Below, piece after piece: positions 28,284 to 36,535 of a stretch of DNA of 64,000 bases. The translations under genes were made by a program, and so were the position numbers. Position 1 is the stretch's first letter. Each line of letters begins with the position of its first letter. The notes beneath the pieces were generated by a model. It was not told the DNA's origin. It did not search any database and worked only from the letters and a program-made list of their open reading frames with translations. This stretch comes from Sphingobacterium phlebotomi (lineage in GTDB: Bacteria > Bacteroidota > Bacteroidia > Sphingobacteriales > Sphingobacteriaceae). The stretch is from contig NZ_VTAV01000007.1 of the NCBI RefSeq assembly GCF_008180195.1, positions 1 through 64,000 on the forward strand, given 5' to 3'.

Positions 28284-28307
28284 GTTAAGAACACGGACAT
28301 ACCTTTG
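28275..28307 (+). promoter_or_regulatory. Promoter toward the small ORF and recombinase
   Basis: TTTG (28275-28278) and TACCTTTG (28300-28307) are 21 nt apart, matching the Bacteroidota promoter pattern. The -33 box lies inside the right arm of the nested hairpin, so folding or protein binding there could switch transcription. Confidence 0.5.
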
Positions 28308-28518
28308 CTCCATGAAACGTGAACAATAGGCATACTGGCTTTTTGGGATAAAAGCATCCGTGGAAGTAATGAGGATAGCATTTGGGAAATGGTTCTAAAC
28401 AGGCAGACTGTGCCAAGTAATTCAGCCAAAAGACACAACCCAACATCCACTTCATCAACGCAATAAGTTTGTCTGTGCGGATTAATCCGCGCGGTTTACA
28501 GGCAAAAATGTGTTGAAG

Positions 28519-28680
28519 ATGGAGAAAGAAAAAACGAGCGATTTAACTCCCGAAAGAGTTGTACAAATCTTGAAAAAGAAAGGAACAAAGGTCGATTTAG
28601 AGGAAGCAAAAGCCATTTTGGAGTTTGTCAAAAAGATAGCACACATTGCAGTTAACCAGTATCTAAGAGGAAAACTTTAA
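28519..28680 (+). CDS. Small recombinase-linked protein
   Basis: 53-residue basic helical protein (M-E-K-E-K-T-S-D-L-T-P-E-R-V ... Y-L-R-G-K-L) ending 26 nt before the recombinase start. A fragment of the same frame is preserved in the decayed element copy at 18942-18980, and the coding sense of that fragment supports it as a real gene. It may help or regulate the recombinase; no family name known to me. Confidence 0.65.
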   Translation: MEKEKTSDLTPERVVQILKKKGTKVDLEEAKAILEFVKKIAHIAVNQYLRGKL

Positions 28681-28706
28681 TCCAATGAACAAGGAAAGCT
28701 GTTGTG

Positions 28707-30305
28707 ATGAGAAAGGCAGATTTATACATACGTGTATCGACAGACGAGCAAGCGGACAAGGGATATTCGCAACGTGACCAAGAAGACCGATTAAGAAAAT
28801 ATTGTGAGATAAAAGGCATTCAGATAAGGGATGTGTACATAGAAGACCACTCAGCGAAATCTTTCAAACGTCCAGAGTGGCAGAATTATTTATCCAACCT
28901 ACGCAAGACAAAGAACAACAAATCGGGGTCAATAGTCCTATTCACTAAATGGGATAGGTTCAGTAGAAACGCAGGGGATGCCTATCAAATGATTAACCAG
29001 TTACGGACATACGGTGTTGAGCCTATGGCAATAGAACAACCTTTAGACCTTACCATTCCCGAAAACAAAATCATGCTTGCGTTCTATCTCGCATCGCCGG
29101 AAGTTGAGAACGACAGACGTGCATTAAATGTCTTTCACGGGATGCGCAGGGCGAAAAAAGAGGGGCGGTATATGGGTACTGCTCCATTAGGATATGTCAA
29201 TAAGATTAGTGAGGACAAAAAGAAATTCATTGCACCCCATGATTTTGAAGCACCGCTTTTAAAATGGGCGTTTGAGCAAATCGTTTCCAATAACTTCAAT
29301 ACGGAACAGATATGGAAAATGGTTCGGGAGAAAGCCGATGGAAAAGGTCGGTTCAGCAAAAATAACTTTTGGGTAGCCGTCCGAAACCCCTTGTACTGTG
29401 GAAAAATATTCATTCCTCCCTACAAAGAGGAAAAGGGATATTTTGTCAAAGGACAGCATGAGCCATTAATCAGCGAAAAGACCTTTGCGGATGTACAGGA
29501 TATTCTCGATGGGAGAAAGAGGGTTGTAAAGCCTAAAATCGTGGCTATGGACAATCTACCGCTTAGAGGGTTTATTAAATGCCCTAACCCTAATTGTAAT
29601 AGGATGCTCACAGGAAGTGCCTCAAAGGGCAAGATGGGCAATTACTATTACTATTATCATTGCACTTCCTCCTGCGGAGTACGTTTCAAAGCCGAAACCG
29701 CCAATGAGGTTTTCTTAAAACAGTTACGGCATCTATCACCAAAAGAGGGCATGGTCGATGTTTTTATCGAAGCCTTTATAAAAGACTTCAATAACAAAAC
29801 CAAAGCCCAAAACACGGAACGGGCAAATATCATAGGTGAGATTGATGCGTTGAACAAACGCTATCAAAACGCACTTTTAAAGAATGCCGATGGAGAAATG
29901 GCGGACGATGATTTTCAAGAAGTAAAGAAATTGACCAAAGGCAAAATCGAGAAATTGGAGAGACAATTAAATGATTTGGCAGTGGTAGGCAGTGAGATTA
30001 AAGATTTAGTAGCTTCTACCTTAAAAAAGGTTGCAAACATTGATAGACGCTATGAAAACGGCGATATTGAGGAAAAAAGGCTTATAGTGAGTTCGATGTT
30101 CCCCGAATTTTTGGAATTTGACGGAACACAACATCGAACTCCGAGGCTAAATTCTGCGATTGCTCTTATCTATCAGAATAACAACAAGTTACAAGGTAAA
30201 AAAAATGGGACAAGTCTTTCTTTTTTAGACTTGTCCCAAGAGGTGATCCCGCTGGGATTCGAACCCAGGACCCATACATTAAAAGTGTATTGCTCTACCA
30301 GCTGA
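28707..30305 (+). CDS. Large serine recombinase
   Basis: Site-specific recombinase of about 532 residues. Order: resolvase catalytic domain (nucleophile Ser11 in Y-I-R-V-S-T-D-E-Q, Arg in D-R-F-S-R-N), recombinase domain (about 160-270), zinc ribbon with C-P-N-P-N-C and C-T-S-S-C motifs, and a coiled-coil segment (about 350-450). A GTG at 28704 precedes the ATG by one codon. After D-L-S-Q the last 22 codons are antisense of tRNA-Lys, so the natural tail seen in the 24.9-kb fragment was exchanged at integration. It probably inserted this element beside the tRNA. Confidence 0.9.
   Translation: MRKADLYIRVSTDEQADKGYSQRDQEDRLRKYCEIKGIQIRDVYIEDHSAKSFKRPEWQNYLSNLRKTKNNKSGSIVLFTKWDRFSRNAGDAYQMINQLRTYGVEPMAIEQPLDLTIPENKIMLAFYLASPEVENDRRALNVFHGMRRAKKEGRYMGTAPLGYVNKISEDKKKFIAPHDFEAPLLKWAFEQIVSNNFNTEQIWKMVREKADGKGRFSKNNFWVAVRNPLYCGKIFIPPYKEEKGYFVKGQHEPLISEKTFADVQDILDGRKRVVKPKIVAMDNLPLRGFIKCPNPNCNRMLTGSASKGKMGNYYYYYHCTSSCGVRFKAETANEVFLKQLRHLSPKEGMVDVFIEAFIKDFNNKTKAQNTERANIIGEIDALNKRYQNALLKNADGEMADDDFQEVKKLTKGKIEKLERQLNDLAVVGSEIKDLVASTLKKVANIDRRYENGDIEEKRLIVSSMFPEFLEFDGTQHRTPRLNSAIALIYQNNNKLQGKKNGTSLSFLDLSQEVIPLGFEPRTHTLKVYCSTS
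30206..30238 (-). terminator. Terminator behind tRNA-Lys, inside the recombinase frame
   Basis: TGGGACAAGTCT (30206-30217) pairs with AGACTTGTCCCA (30227-30238). On the minus strand a run of eight T follows the hairpin, five nt beyond the tRNA 3' end. It therefore terminates the tRNA transcript although the DNA belongs to the recombinase gene. Confidence 0.75.
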
Positions 30306-30316
30306 GCTACGGAATC
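30244..30316 (-). tRNA. tRNA-Lys (anticodon UUU)
   Basis: 73-nt cloverleaf: acceptor GATTCCG pairs with CGGGATC (one T-G pair), D-arm A-GCTCAGCTGGTAGAG-C, anticodon loop CTTTTAA giving UUU, T-loop GGTTCGAATCC, discriminator A. CCA is not encoded. Its 3' end abuts the recombinase terminator hairpin, which marks the edge of the mobile element. Confidence 0.95.
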
Positions 30317-30442
30317 TAACTTCTTTTTGTTTGAAGTGTTGCAAAGGTAGAAAAAATGTCCATTTATGCCAAATACCTTTACGCTAATTTTTGATTCAAC
30401 GCTTTAAAATGCTGTTTTTCAGTTTGAAAAAATATAAATAAT

Positions 30443-31300
30443 CTACAGGCTGGCCTTGATCATACGGTCTACCCCGTTGAGGTCTTGCCGTAAAGCCACC
30501 TGTTTATACCCTTTCTTGCGCAACAGCTCAGATGTTTCACTGCCTAAATATTGGTTAATTTCAAAATAGAGGCTCCCTTGGAGTGATAAATGTTTTTTTC
30601 CCATTTCAGCGATAACATCATAGAAAAGGAGAGGTGCCTGCGCTTCGACAAAAAGTGCATTGTACGGTTCAAAAAGTAAAACGTTGCTGTGCATGTCTTT
30701 TTGTTCGTTAGGCGTAATATATGGCGGGTTGCTGACGATAACGTCATATTGTTGGTTTTTCTGCATAAAGCTGTCCCATTCCAGAATATCCGCTTGGATA
30801 AAGTTTACGGAAAGATTTAGATTCGCTGCATTTTTACGAGCAACTTCTATAGCCGCGCCTTGTAGATCGATTGCATCTACCTGGGCCGGAGGTAGATGTT
30901 TTTTAAGTGCTAACGCGATACAACCCGATCCTGTTCCAATGTCGAGTATGGAAAGCTGTTCACGATGTTGATGTTCCCTAACAATCCATTCGACTAGTTC
31001 CTCGGTTTCCGGACGGGGGATTAAGGTATGTTCATTGACCGAAAGGTGTAGACCGTAGAAATCCGCTTTCCCTAAGATATGTTGTATGGGGCGTCCTGTT
31101 CGTAGTTCCTCTAGTATACTCAAAAATTGTTGTAATGATGTTTCCGTAATTTCGTTTGTGCTGTTTAACATATAATGGGTGCTGTTTTTCCCCGTTACAA
31201 AAGCATACGCCATCAAAAAAAGCTGTTTAGTTTCCGATGGTGGATACAGCGTTGATAACGTATCTTGATAGGTATAGGCTACATCTTTGAAATGTTTCAT
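30443..31300 (-). CDS. prmC: Peptide chain release factor N5-glutamine methyltransferase
   Basis: PrmC/HemK methylates the Gln of the GGQ motif in release factors. The 285-residue protein has the helical N-terminal substrate domain with G-R-P-I-Q-H-I-L-G (about 70-80), the SAM-binding motif D-I-G-T-G-S-G-C-I-A (about 120) and the N-P-P-Y catalytic motif near residue 190. Divergent from ribD with a 76-nt shared promoter region. Firm assignment. Confidence 0.95.
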   Translation of the reverse strand: MKHFKDVAYTYQDTLSTLYPPSETKQLFLMAYAFVTGKNSTHYMLNSTNEITETSLQQFLSILEELRTGRPIQHILGKADFYGLHLSVNEHTLIPRPETEELVEWIVREHQHREQLSILDIGTGSGCIALALKKHLPPAQVDAIDLQGAAIEVARKNAANLNLSVNFIQADILEWDSFMQKNQQYDVIVSNPPYITPNEQKDMHSNVLLFEPYNALFVEAQAPLLFYDVIAEMGKKHLSLQGSLYFEINQYLGSETSELLRKKGYKQVALRQDLNGVDRMIKASL

Positions 31301-31342
31301 CTATTAAAAATAAACTACAAACTTACAAAAGCTGATTACACT

Positions 31343-31372
31343 TTTGATATTCTTTGGTAAATACTAAGTTTG
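31343..31372 (+). promoter_or_regulatory. ribD promoter
   Basis: TTTG (31343-31346), an 18-nt spacer and TAAGTTTG (31365-31372), a full match to the -7 consensus. The ATG starts 4 nt later, which suggests that the transcript begins at or next to the start codon. Confidence 0.6.
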
Positions 31373-31376
31373 TAAT

Positions 31377-32435
31377 ATGGTACAAGACGAGAGATATATG
31401 CAACGTTGCCTGGATTTGGCGATTCTAGGAGCAGGTACGGTGAGCCCAAATCCAATGGTGGGCGCTGTTATTTTGCATGACGGACTTATCATCGGAGAGG
31501 GTTATACATCACCTTACGGTGGGCCTCATGCGGAAGTGAATGCGGTACAGGACGCCTATCAAAAATTGGGTGAGGCTGAAGCAAAAACTCGCTTTCACAC
31601 ATCCACGATGTATGTCAGTCTGGAACCTTGTTCCCATTTTGGGAAAACACCACCTTGTGCCGATATGTTGGTGGAATTGCAATTCGAGCGGGTGGTTATC
31701 GGTTGTCTTGATCCTTTTGCAAGAGTCAATGGACAAGGACTAAAAAAGCTGCAGGAAGCAGGTATAGATACTACCGTAGGTGTATTAGAGGAGGCTTGTA
31801 TGTTTATTAATAGACGATTTTTTACACGCATTCAGCAGCAACGTCCCTATGTTATTTTGAAATGGGCACAAACCGACGATGGTTTTTTCTCGCCGGAAGA
31901 TGCTACGCAGCAATGGATAAGTAATAAAGCAAGCAAGCAGCTTGTGCATAAGTGGAGAGGAGAGGAGGACGCAATATTGGTAGGCACCTCCACTGCTCTT
32001 ATTGATAACCCTACGCTAACGACACGCTTATGGAGCGGAAAAAATCCAAAACGTATACTGATTGACAAAGAATTGAAAGTACCAGCAGACGCAGCAATTT
32101 TTAACGAAGAGGCCGAAACTATTGTCTTCAATGAGCAACAAACGGACTGGCAAAAAGACAGGAAATTAATTGCATTAGAACATTTCGATCTCTATCTTCC
32201 ACAACAGCTATTGTATCAGCTTTATCTCATGGATGTACAGTCCTTGATTATAGAGGGCGGGGCAAAAACACTACAATCGTTCCTCAACGCAGGAATATGG
32301 GATGAGGCTCGTGTCTTTGTTTCCCTACATCGTTGGGGACAGGGTAAACCTGCACCAAAACTAACAGCAATGATAGACGCTACGCAAAAAGTAGGCGACG
32401 ATGAATTGAGAATTTATTTTAATAGAAAAGTTTAA
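31377..32435 (+). CDS. ribD: Bifunctional riboflavin deaminase/reductase
   Basis: Two early steps of riboflavin synthesis: deamination of the pyrimidine intermediate and NADPH reduction of the ribosyl side chain. The deaminase domain has P-N-P-M-V-G, zinc ligands H-A-E near residue 50 and P-C-S-H-F-G-K-T-P-P-C near 83; the RibD reductase domain runs from about 150 to 350. Full length for the family. Its stop overlaps the convergent small gene by 4 nt. Likely leaderless mRNA. Confidence 0.95.
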   Translation: MVQDERYMQRCLDLAILGAGTVSPNPMVGAVILHDGLIIGEGYTSPYGGPHAEVNAVQDAYQKLGEAEAKTRFHTSTMYVSLEPCSHFGKTPPCADMLVELQFERVVIGCLDPFARVNGQGLKKLQEAGIDTTVGVLEEACMFINRRFFTRIQQQRPYVILKWAQTDDGFFSPEDATQQWISNKASKQLVHKWRGEEDAILVGTSTALIDNPTLTTRLWSGKNPKRILIDKELKVPADAAIFNEEAETIVFNEQQTDWQKDRKLIALEHFDLYLPQQLLYQLYLMDVQSLIIEGGAKTLQSFLNAGIWDEARVFVSLHRWGQGKPAPKLTAMIDATQKVGDDELRIYFNRKV

Positions 32436-32818
32436 TGCACTTTGGGTGTATCCAGGAGATCAGTTACACAGCCTAATACTTCTTGTTCGGTATGACCGTC
32501 TTCTAACATCGAAAATGTAAGATAGGCCGCATATATCTCGGCACTGAATACGACGTGTTTATCCGAAACTATCTTGTCGATTACGTCTTCGTTGACATCG
32601 ATTCCAATATGATGCAATTCATTGTGTAGATTGGTTGAAATAGTGCTGTGTTCTTCTCCTGATGCAAAAGCGGCAATGATATGTAATATTAACTTGTCCA
32701 AAATTTCTGGGCTGATTTTGGTCGCCTTTTCACCATAACTATTTAAATCAATTCTTTTCTTGGCACTGTTGACAATTTTATCCCAAATAAGGTATTCCGT
32801 TTTTGTGTGCATAGCCAT
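32432..32818 (-). CDS. Hypothetical protein
   Basis: 128-residue helical, acidic protein with no membrane segment or known motif. The start M-A-M-H-T-K-T-E-Y is likely. It is convergent with ribD and divergent from the DUF2851 gene. No family recognised. Confidence 0.6.
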   Translation of the reverse strand: MAMHTKTEYLIWDKIVNSAKKRIDLNSYGEKATKISPEILDKLILHIIAAFASGEEHSTISTNLHNELHHIGIDVNEDVIDKIVSDKHVVFSAEIYAAYLTFSMLEDGHTEQEVLGCVTDLLDTPKVH

Positions 32819-32933
32819 TTGAAGTTTATAATCTACTTTAAAGATAACAAAAAGAAAAATACACCCAAAAATAATGATTGTATTTTTTTGGATTTCAAAT
32901 GGGAATTACATTATCATTTTGTATCTTTAGCGT

Positions 32934-34211
32934 ATGATTGCAGAAGAATTATTACACTTCGTCTGGCAATTTAGGCTTTTTAACCAATTAGAACTTTATA
33001 GCACAGATGATGAACAAATCAAGATTTTTCAAGTTGGACAATGTAACGAAGATGCCGGTCCGGATTTTCTATTCAGTCAGATTTCCATTGATAGTAGGGA
33101 ATGGAGAGGGCATGTAGAAATCCACGTGAATGGTGCCGATTGGTTTACACATGGACATCATACTGATGCGGCTTACAATAGTGTAGTGCTCCACGTTGTT
33201 TACCAAAATCCAGTTCCTGTATTTCGGGAAGATGGTACAACTATTCCATGTCTGGAGCTAGCTCCTCTTGTCAATAGCCGGGTGCTTGAGCATTATCGCG
33301 GTATTATGCAAAACCTTCACTGGATTCCCTGTGAAAAACATTTACCTAGGGTAGATCCTTTACGTAAGACTCAAGCGATGGAGCGTATGACTGTAGTCCG
33401 ATTGGAGCAACGACACACACAAATACAAGAGCTATTGATCGAAACATTGGATGACTGGGAAAAGGTGTTGTTTTTGCTGCTTTGCCGCAGTTTTGGAATG
33501 AAAGTCAATGCCCAGCCATTCTCGCAATTAGGCAAATTGATTGATTTATCTCTTATAAGAAAGTATCGGGCTGACGCTTTCAAAGTAGAAGCGATGGTAT
33601 TCGGTCAAGCTGGTTTTTTGGCGGATGTACCGAAAGAAGGTTATACGAAGAAATTGGCTGATGAATACCGCTATTTGAAAACTATCCACGGTTTAAAAGA
33701 GCTGAAAGTATTCGAATGGAAGTTTATGCGAATGCGGCCATATAATTTCCCAACATTTCGTTTGGCGCAGCTACTGGCACTGTATGGTCAAGCTCCTTAT
33801 CTTTTTGAGGAGGTTATACGCTGTAAGGACATGGCGGATTTGGATCATGTATCGACAAATGCATCATTGACTTCTTTTTGGAAAACCCATTTTGTGCTGG
33901 GGAAAACAGCACCTGTACATACCACCAGACTATCGCAGCCTTTTATAGAGCATATTACCATTAATGCTTTTATACCGATCCTATTTTCTTACGGTAAATG
34001 TATGGGTATAGATGAATTGCAAGCGAGAGCGTTGGCGTGGTTAGGACAATTAAAATCAGAGCAAAACAAAATTACGCGAAAATTCAATGAATTAACGTTC
34101 TCAGCGGCATCTGCCGCCGATTCACAAGGATTGTTGCAGTTAAAACAGGATTATTGCGATCAAAAGAAATGTCTGCAGTGCAATATTGGGCTTTCCTTAT
34201 TTAAAAGCTAA
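32934..34211 (+). CDS. DUF2851 family protein
   Basis: 425-residue protein, full length for DUF2851, a Bacteroidota-wide family of unknown function. Typical N terminus L-L-H-F-V-W, the motif N-E-D-A-G-P-D-F, then W-R-G-H-V-E-I-H and V-L-H-V-V. The C terminus has a Cys-rich K-K-C-L-Q-C motif. A -7-like box (TATCTTTA) ends 4 nt before the ATG. The stop overlaps the convergent ankyrin gene. Confidence 0.88.
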   Translation: MIAEELLHFVWQFRLFNQLELYSTDDEQIKIFQVGQCNEDAGPDFLFSQISIDSREWRGHVEIHVNGADWFTHGHHTDAAYNSVVLHVVYQNPVPVFREDGTTIPCLELAPLVNSRVLEHYRGIMQNLHWIPCEKHLPRVDPLRKTQAMERMTVVRLEQRHTQIQELLIETLDDWEKVLFLLLCRSFGMKVNAQPFSQLGKLIDLSLIRKYRADAFKVEAMVFGQAGFLADVPKEGYTKKLADEYRYLKTIHGLKELKVFEWKFMRMRPYNFPTFRLAQLLALYGQAPYLFEEVIRCKDMADLDHVSTNASLTSFWKTHFVLGKTAPVHTTRLSQPFIEHITINAFIPILFSYGKCMGIDELQARALAWLGQLKSEQNKITRKFNELTFSAASAADSQGLLQLKQDYCDQKKCLQCNIGLSLFKS

Positions 34212-34861
34212 GCTACCCGCAATATCTCGGCGAGCTCCTTATGCCCTTTTTCTAGAGCGAGATCAGCGGCGGTCATGCCTATCTCTGTTTTTACAGAAAC
34301 ATCTGCTCCGTTTTCCAATAGGATAATGATCATATCAATATTGCCTTGTTGTGCAGCAATGTGTAAGGGGGTAATACGGGCATGTTGGGCTACGTTGACG
34401 TTTGCGCCGGCTTCAATTAACATTTTACTAATTTGGTCGTGCCCTCCGGTAAGTGCGGTATGCAATGGATATACATAGTACCCATTATCTGAGCATATAT
34501 TTGGGTCTGCACCTTTTGCCAAGAGCGTTTGGACAACTTTTTCTTGTCCGAAATGTGTTGCAATGCCCAATGGGGTAAAGCCATGTGTGGAGACTTCATC
34601 GATCACTTCGGGCTTCTGTTTAAGCATGGCCTCTATCTGCTCTGCTAAACCAATAGCACAGGATTCGTGGATCGTAATAGCAGTTAAGTAGTTTAGTATT
34701 GTCTTGATTACTTGGTCTTTATGGTAATAACAGGCGAGCAGTAGGGGAGATATATCATGGCTTGTCTGCTCTCTTAATAATTCCGGTTGTGTCCGCAGCA
34801 ATATCTCCAAGTCATGGTGATTCCCGGTCTCTATATATTCTTCTAACTTATTTAAGCTCAT
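34208..34861 (-). CDS. Ankyrin repeat protein
   Basis: 217-residue cytoplasmic protein made of about five to six ankyrin repeats; classical units G-F-T-P-L-G-I-A and T-P-L-H-I-A-A-Q-Q-G are visible in the second half. It lacks a signal peptide. Partners are unknown; such proteins act in protein-protein contacts. Confidence 0.88.
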   Translation of the reverse strand: MSLNKLEEYIETGNHHDLEILLRTQPELLREQTSHDISPLLLACYYHKDQVIKTILNYLTAITIHESCAIGLAEQIEAMLKQKPEVIDEVSTHGFTPLGIATHFGQEKVVQTLLAKGADPNICSDNGYYVYPLHTALTGGHDQISKMLIEAGANVNVAQHARITPLHIAAQQGNIDMIIILLENGADVSVKTEIGMTAADLALEKGHKELAEILRVA

Positions 34862-35018
34862 TGTATATCTTTTGAAGTCTACGAATTAAATAAAATTTTG
34901 TGAAAAATGGATGAAATGTGAATAAGATTTGATGTGTTCATAAAAATAAACGTGTAGCCATACTTCGACATTTACGGAGAAACTGCTTAAAATGCTGTGG
35001 CGTTGTTAATTTAAAATC

Positions 35019-35101
35019 TACTTTTGTATTAGCCCTCCCAAAGGGCATGTTTTTCATAGGTAGATGTAGGGCCGAATGTCACAGTTCGGCCCTTACTTTT
35101 T
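35019..35101 (+). ncRNA. Candidate small RNA with its own promoter and terminator
   Basis: A perfect -7 box TACTTTTG (35019-35026) is followed by a hairpin GCCCT/AGGGC (35032-35046), a short single-stranded link, and a strong terminator GGGCCGAA/TTCGGCCC (35069-35092) ending in TTACTTTTTT. No open frame fits between 34862 and 35143. The predicted transcript is about 70 nt. Confidence 0.4.
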
Positions 35102-35143
35102 TCTCGAAAATCTTGATTGTTTTATCTTTAAAACCGCTGTCGA

Positions 35144-36073
35144 TTACTGTCGTTTATACTTATCATGTAATCCTTTCCCTTCCTTGATGAGTGGTTTGAT
35201 TTTTTCGATACGTGCTATCTTGGTTTTCTCTTGTTTGGCGCTGTTTATATATTCTATGTACTCTTTTTGTTTGCCGGGAGACAATTTTTCGAAAGCCTTT
35301 TGAAGAGAAGTATCGTTGGATAACGTTTCTTTAAGCAGACCGGATGGTTGTTTTCGTGCGCTTTTTTCTGGTTTTATTTCTTTTCCGTCGATCACGGTCT
35401 GAATGGCTTCTTGTAGATAGCTTTTTATTTTAATAGGATCGATTTCATCTGCTGATTGAAACCGCCACTGTCTTAAAGCCTTGGTTTTGCCTTCCGATGC
35501 CGTAATGAGTACATTGTCCCTATCCTCCAAAAAGACCCCATTATAAAACCATATAGCGAAATGGTTTTTGAATCCGCCATACGATACCACATTTTTACCT
35601 TGATATGTATATACATCACTGCCCCACTTAAATTCCCGATCAAGAGGTAATTCGTGTAAGACCTGTTGGACTTTTTCGATAGCATCTTCCCATTGGGCAT
35701 GATGGCGCTTCCAATCCGGCACAGACTTGTGCTGTAGTCGTTCTATATTGAATCGGACGAGTTTTTCAAGGAGCGCATGCGGTATTTTTTGATCTAAAGG
35801 GATTTGAATAGCTCCTTTGGAGGTTTTATATGCGGTCAGCTCTTCCTTAAAATGATCAATAGCTTCCGAGCCTGGATAAAGACCGAGATGGTGTTTATAT
35901 AAAGCAAAATGAATCAAGTTGCCCTTGTAGCGAAAAGTAGGCATCTGATAACCAATAGTTTCGGTGGCTTCGGGTGCCGTACGGGCAATCGTGGCTCTTA
36001 CTTCCTGTAGCAAAGCTTGTTTTTTGCCTTCAAATTGGGCAATGTATTGGTCAATGTTCGTTATTGCTGCCAT
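35144..36073 (-). CDS. Tandem DUF1801 / YdeI-like protein
   Basis: 309 residues with two consecutive DUF1801 domains: about 1-110 (I-G-Y-Q-M-P-T-F-R-Y-K-G and H-L-G-L-Y-P motifs) and 125-235 (F-K-W-G-S-D-V-Y-T and G-F-K-N-H-F-A-I-W-F), followed by a Lys-rich YdeI/OmpD-associated C-terminal tail (E-Y-I-x-Y-I-N-S-A-K-x-x-x-T-K-x-x-R-I). The fusion of two versions in one protein is uncommon but seen in Bacteroidota. Role unknown. Confidence 0.82.
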   Translation of the reverse strand: MAAITNIDQYIAQFEGKKQALLQEVRATIARTAPEATETIGYQMPTFRYKGNLIHFALYKHHLGLYPGSEAIDHFKEELTAYKTSKGAIQIPLDQKIPHALLEKLVRFNIERLQHKSVPDWKRHHAQWEDAIEKVQQVLHELPLDREFKWGSDVYTYQGKNVVSYGGFKNHFAIWFYNGVFLEDRDNVLITASEGKTKALRQWRFQSADEIDPIKIKSYLQEAIQTVIDGKEIKPEKSARKQPSGLLKETLSNDTSLQKAFEKLSPGKQKEYIEYINSAKQEKTKIARIEKIKPLIKEGKGLHDKYKRQ

Positions 36074-36080
36074 AAACTAA

Positions 36081-36446
36081 TTATTTATTTCTTACCAACA
36101 ATGTATTACCTGTAGGGTCTTTTATCCAACGCATAGATGAATCTATTTCCGCCACCTCATTGCATATAGTAACATCATTTACACGCAGATAATTGGTAGC
36201 ACTTTCCACGTCACCGGTACACATCTCCAACCATATTTTTGAATCCGTTATTCCTTCTACACAGTCCAGCCACAAGATGTTTTGTCCGAACTCCAATCGG
36301 TGTGTAGCCAATACGGTAGGGTGCGTTATAGATACTTCCTCCACATCAAATAATAGGATGTCTCTATAAAATGCCACTGTTTCATCGTATTTTTCTGGCG
36401 GAATCTTCATCGCAATATTCACACCTCCTTTAAATCTAATTTCCAT
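36081..36446 (-). CDS. VOC/glyoxalase-like protein
   Basis: 121-residue vicinal-oxygen-chelate fold protein (two beta-alpha-beta-beta-beta units; Y-D-E-T-V-A-F-Y-R-D near residue 20 and W-I-K-D-P-T-G-N near the end). It is 7 nt upstream of, and likely co-transcribed with, the DUF1801 gene. Substrate unknown. Confidence 0.75.
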   Translation of the reverse strand: MEIRFKGGVNIAMKIPPEKYDETVAFYRDILLFDVEEVSITHPTVLATHRLEFGQNILWLDCVEGITDSKIWLEMCTGDVESATNYLRVNDVTICNEVAEIDSSMRWIKDPTGNTLLVRNK

Positions 36447-36535
36447 AACAAATGGTGCTTTGGTCTCTTCAACTAATCAAAAATAAAATAGTAGTCGTTG
36501 AAGTTACTTGTCGTAGGACAAGTTTTCGAAAAATA

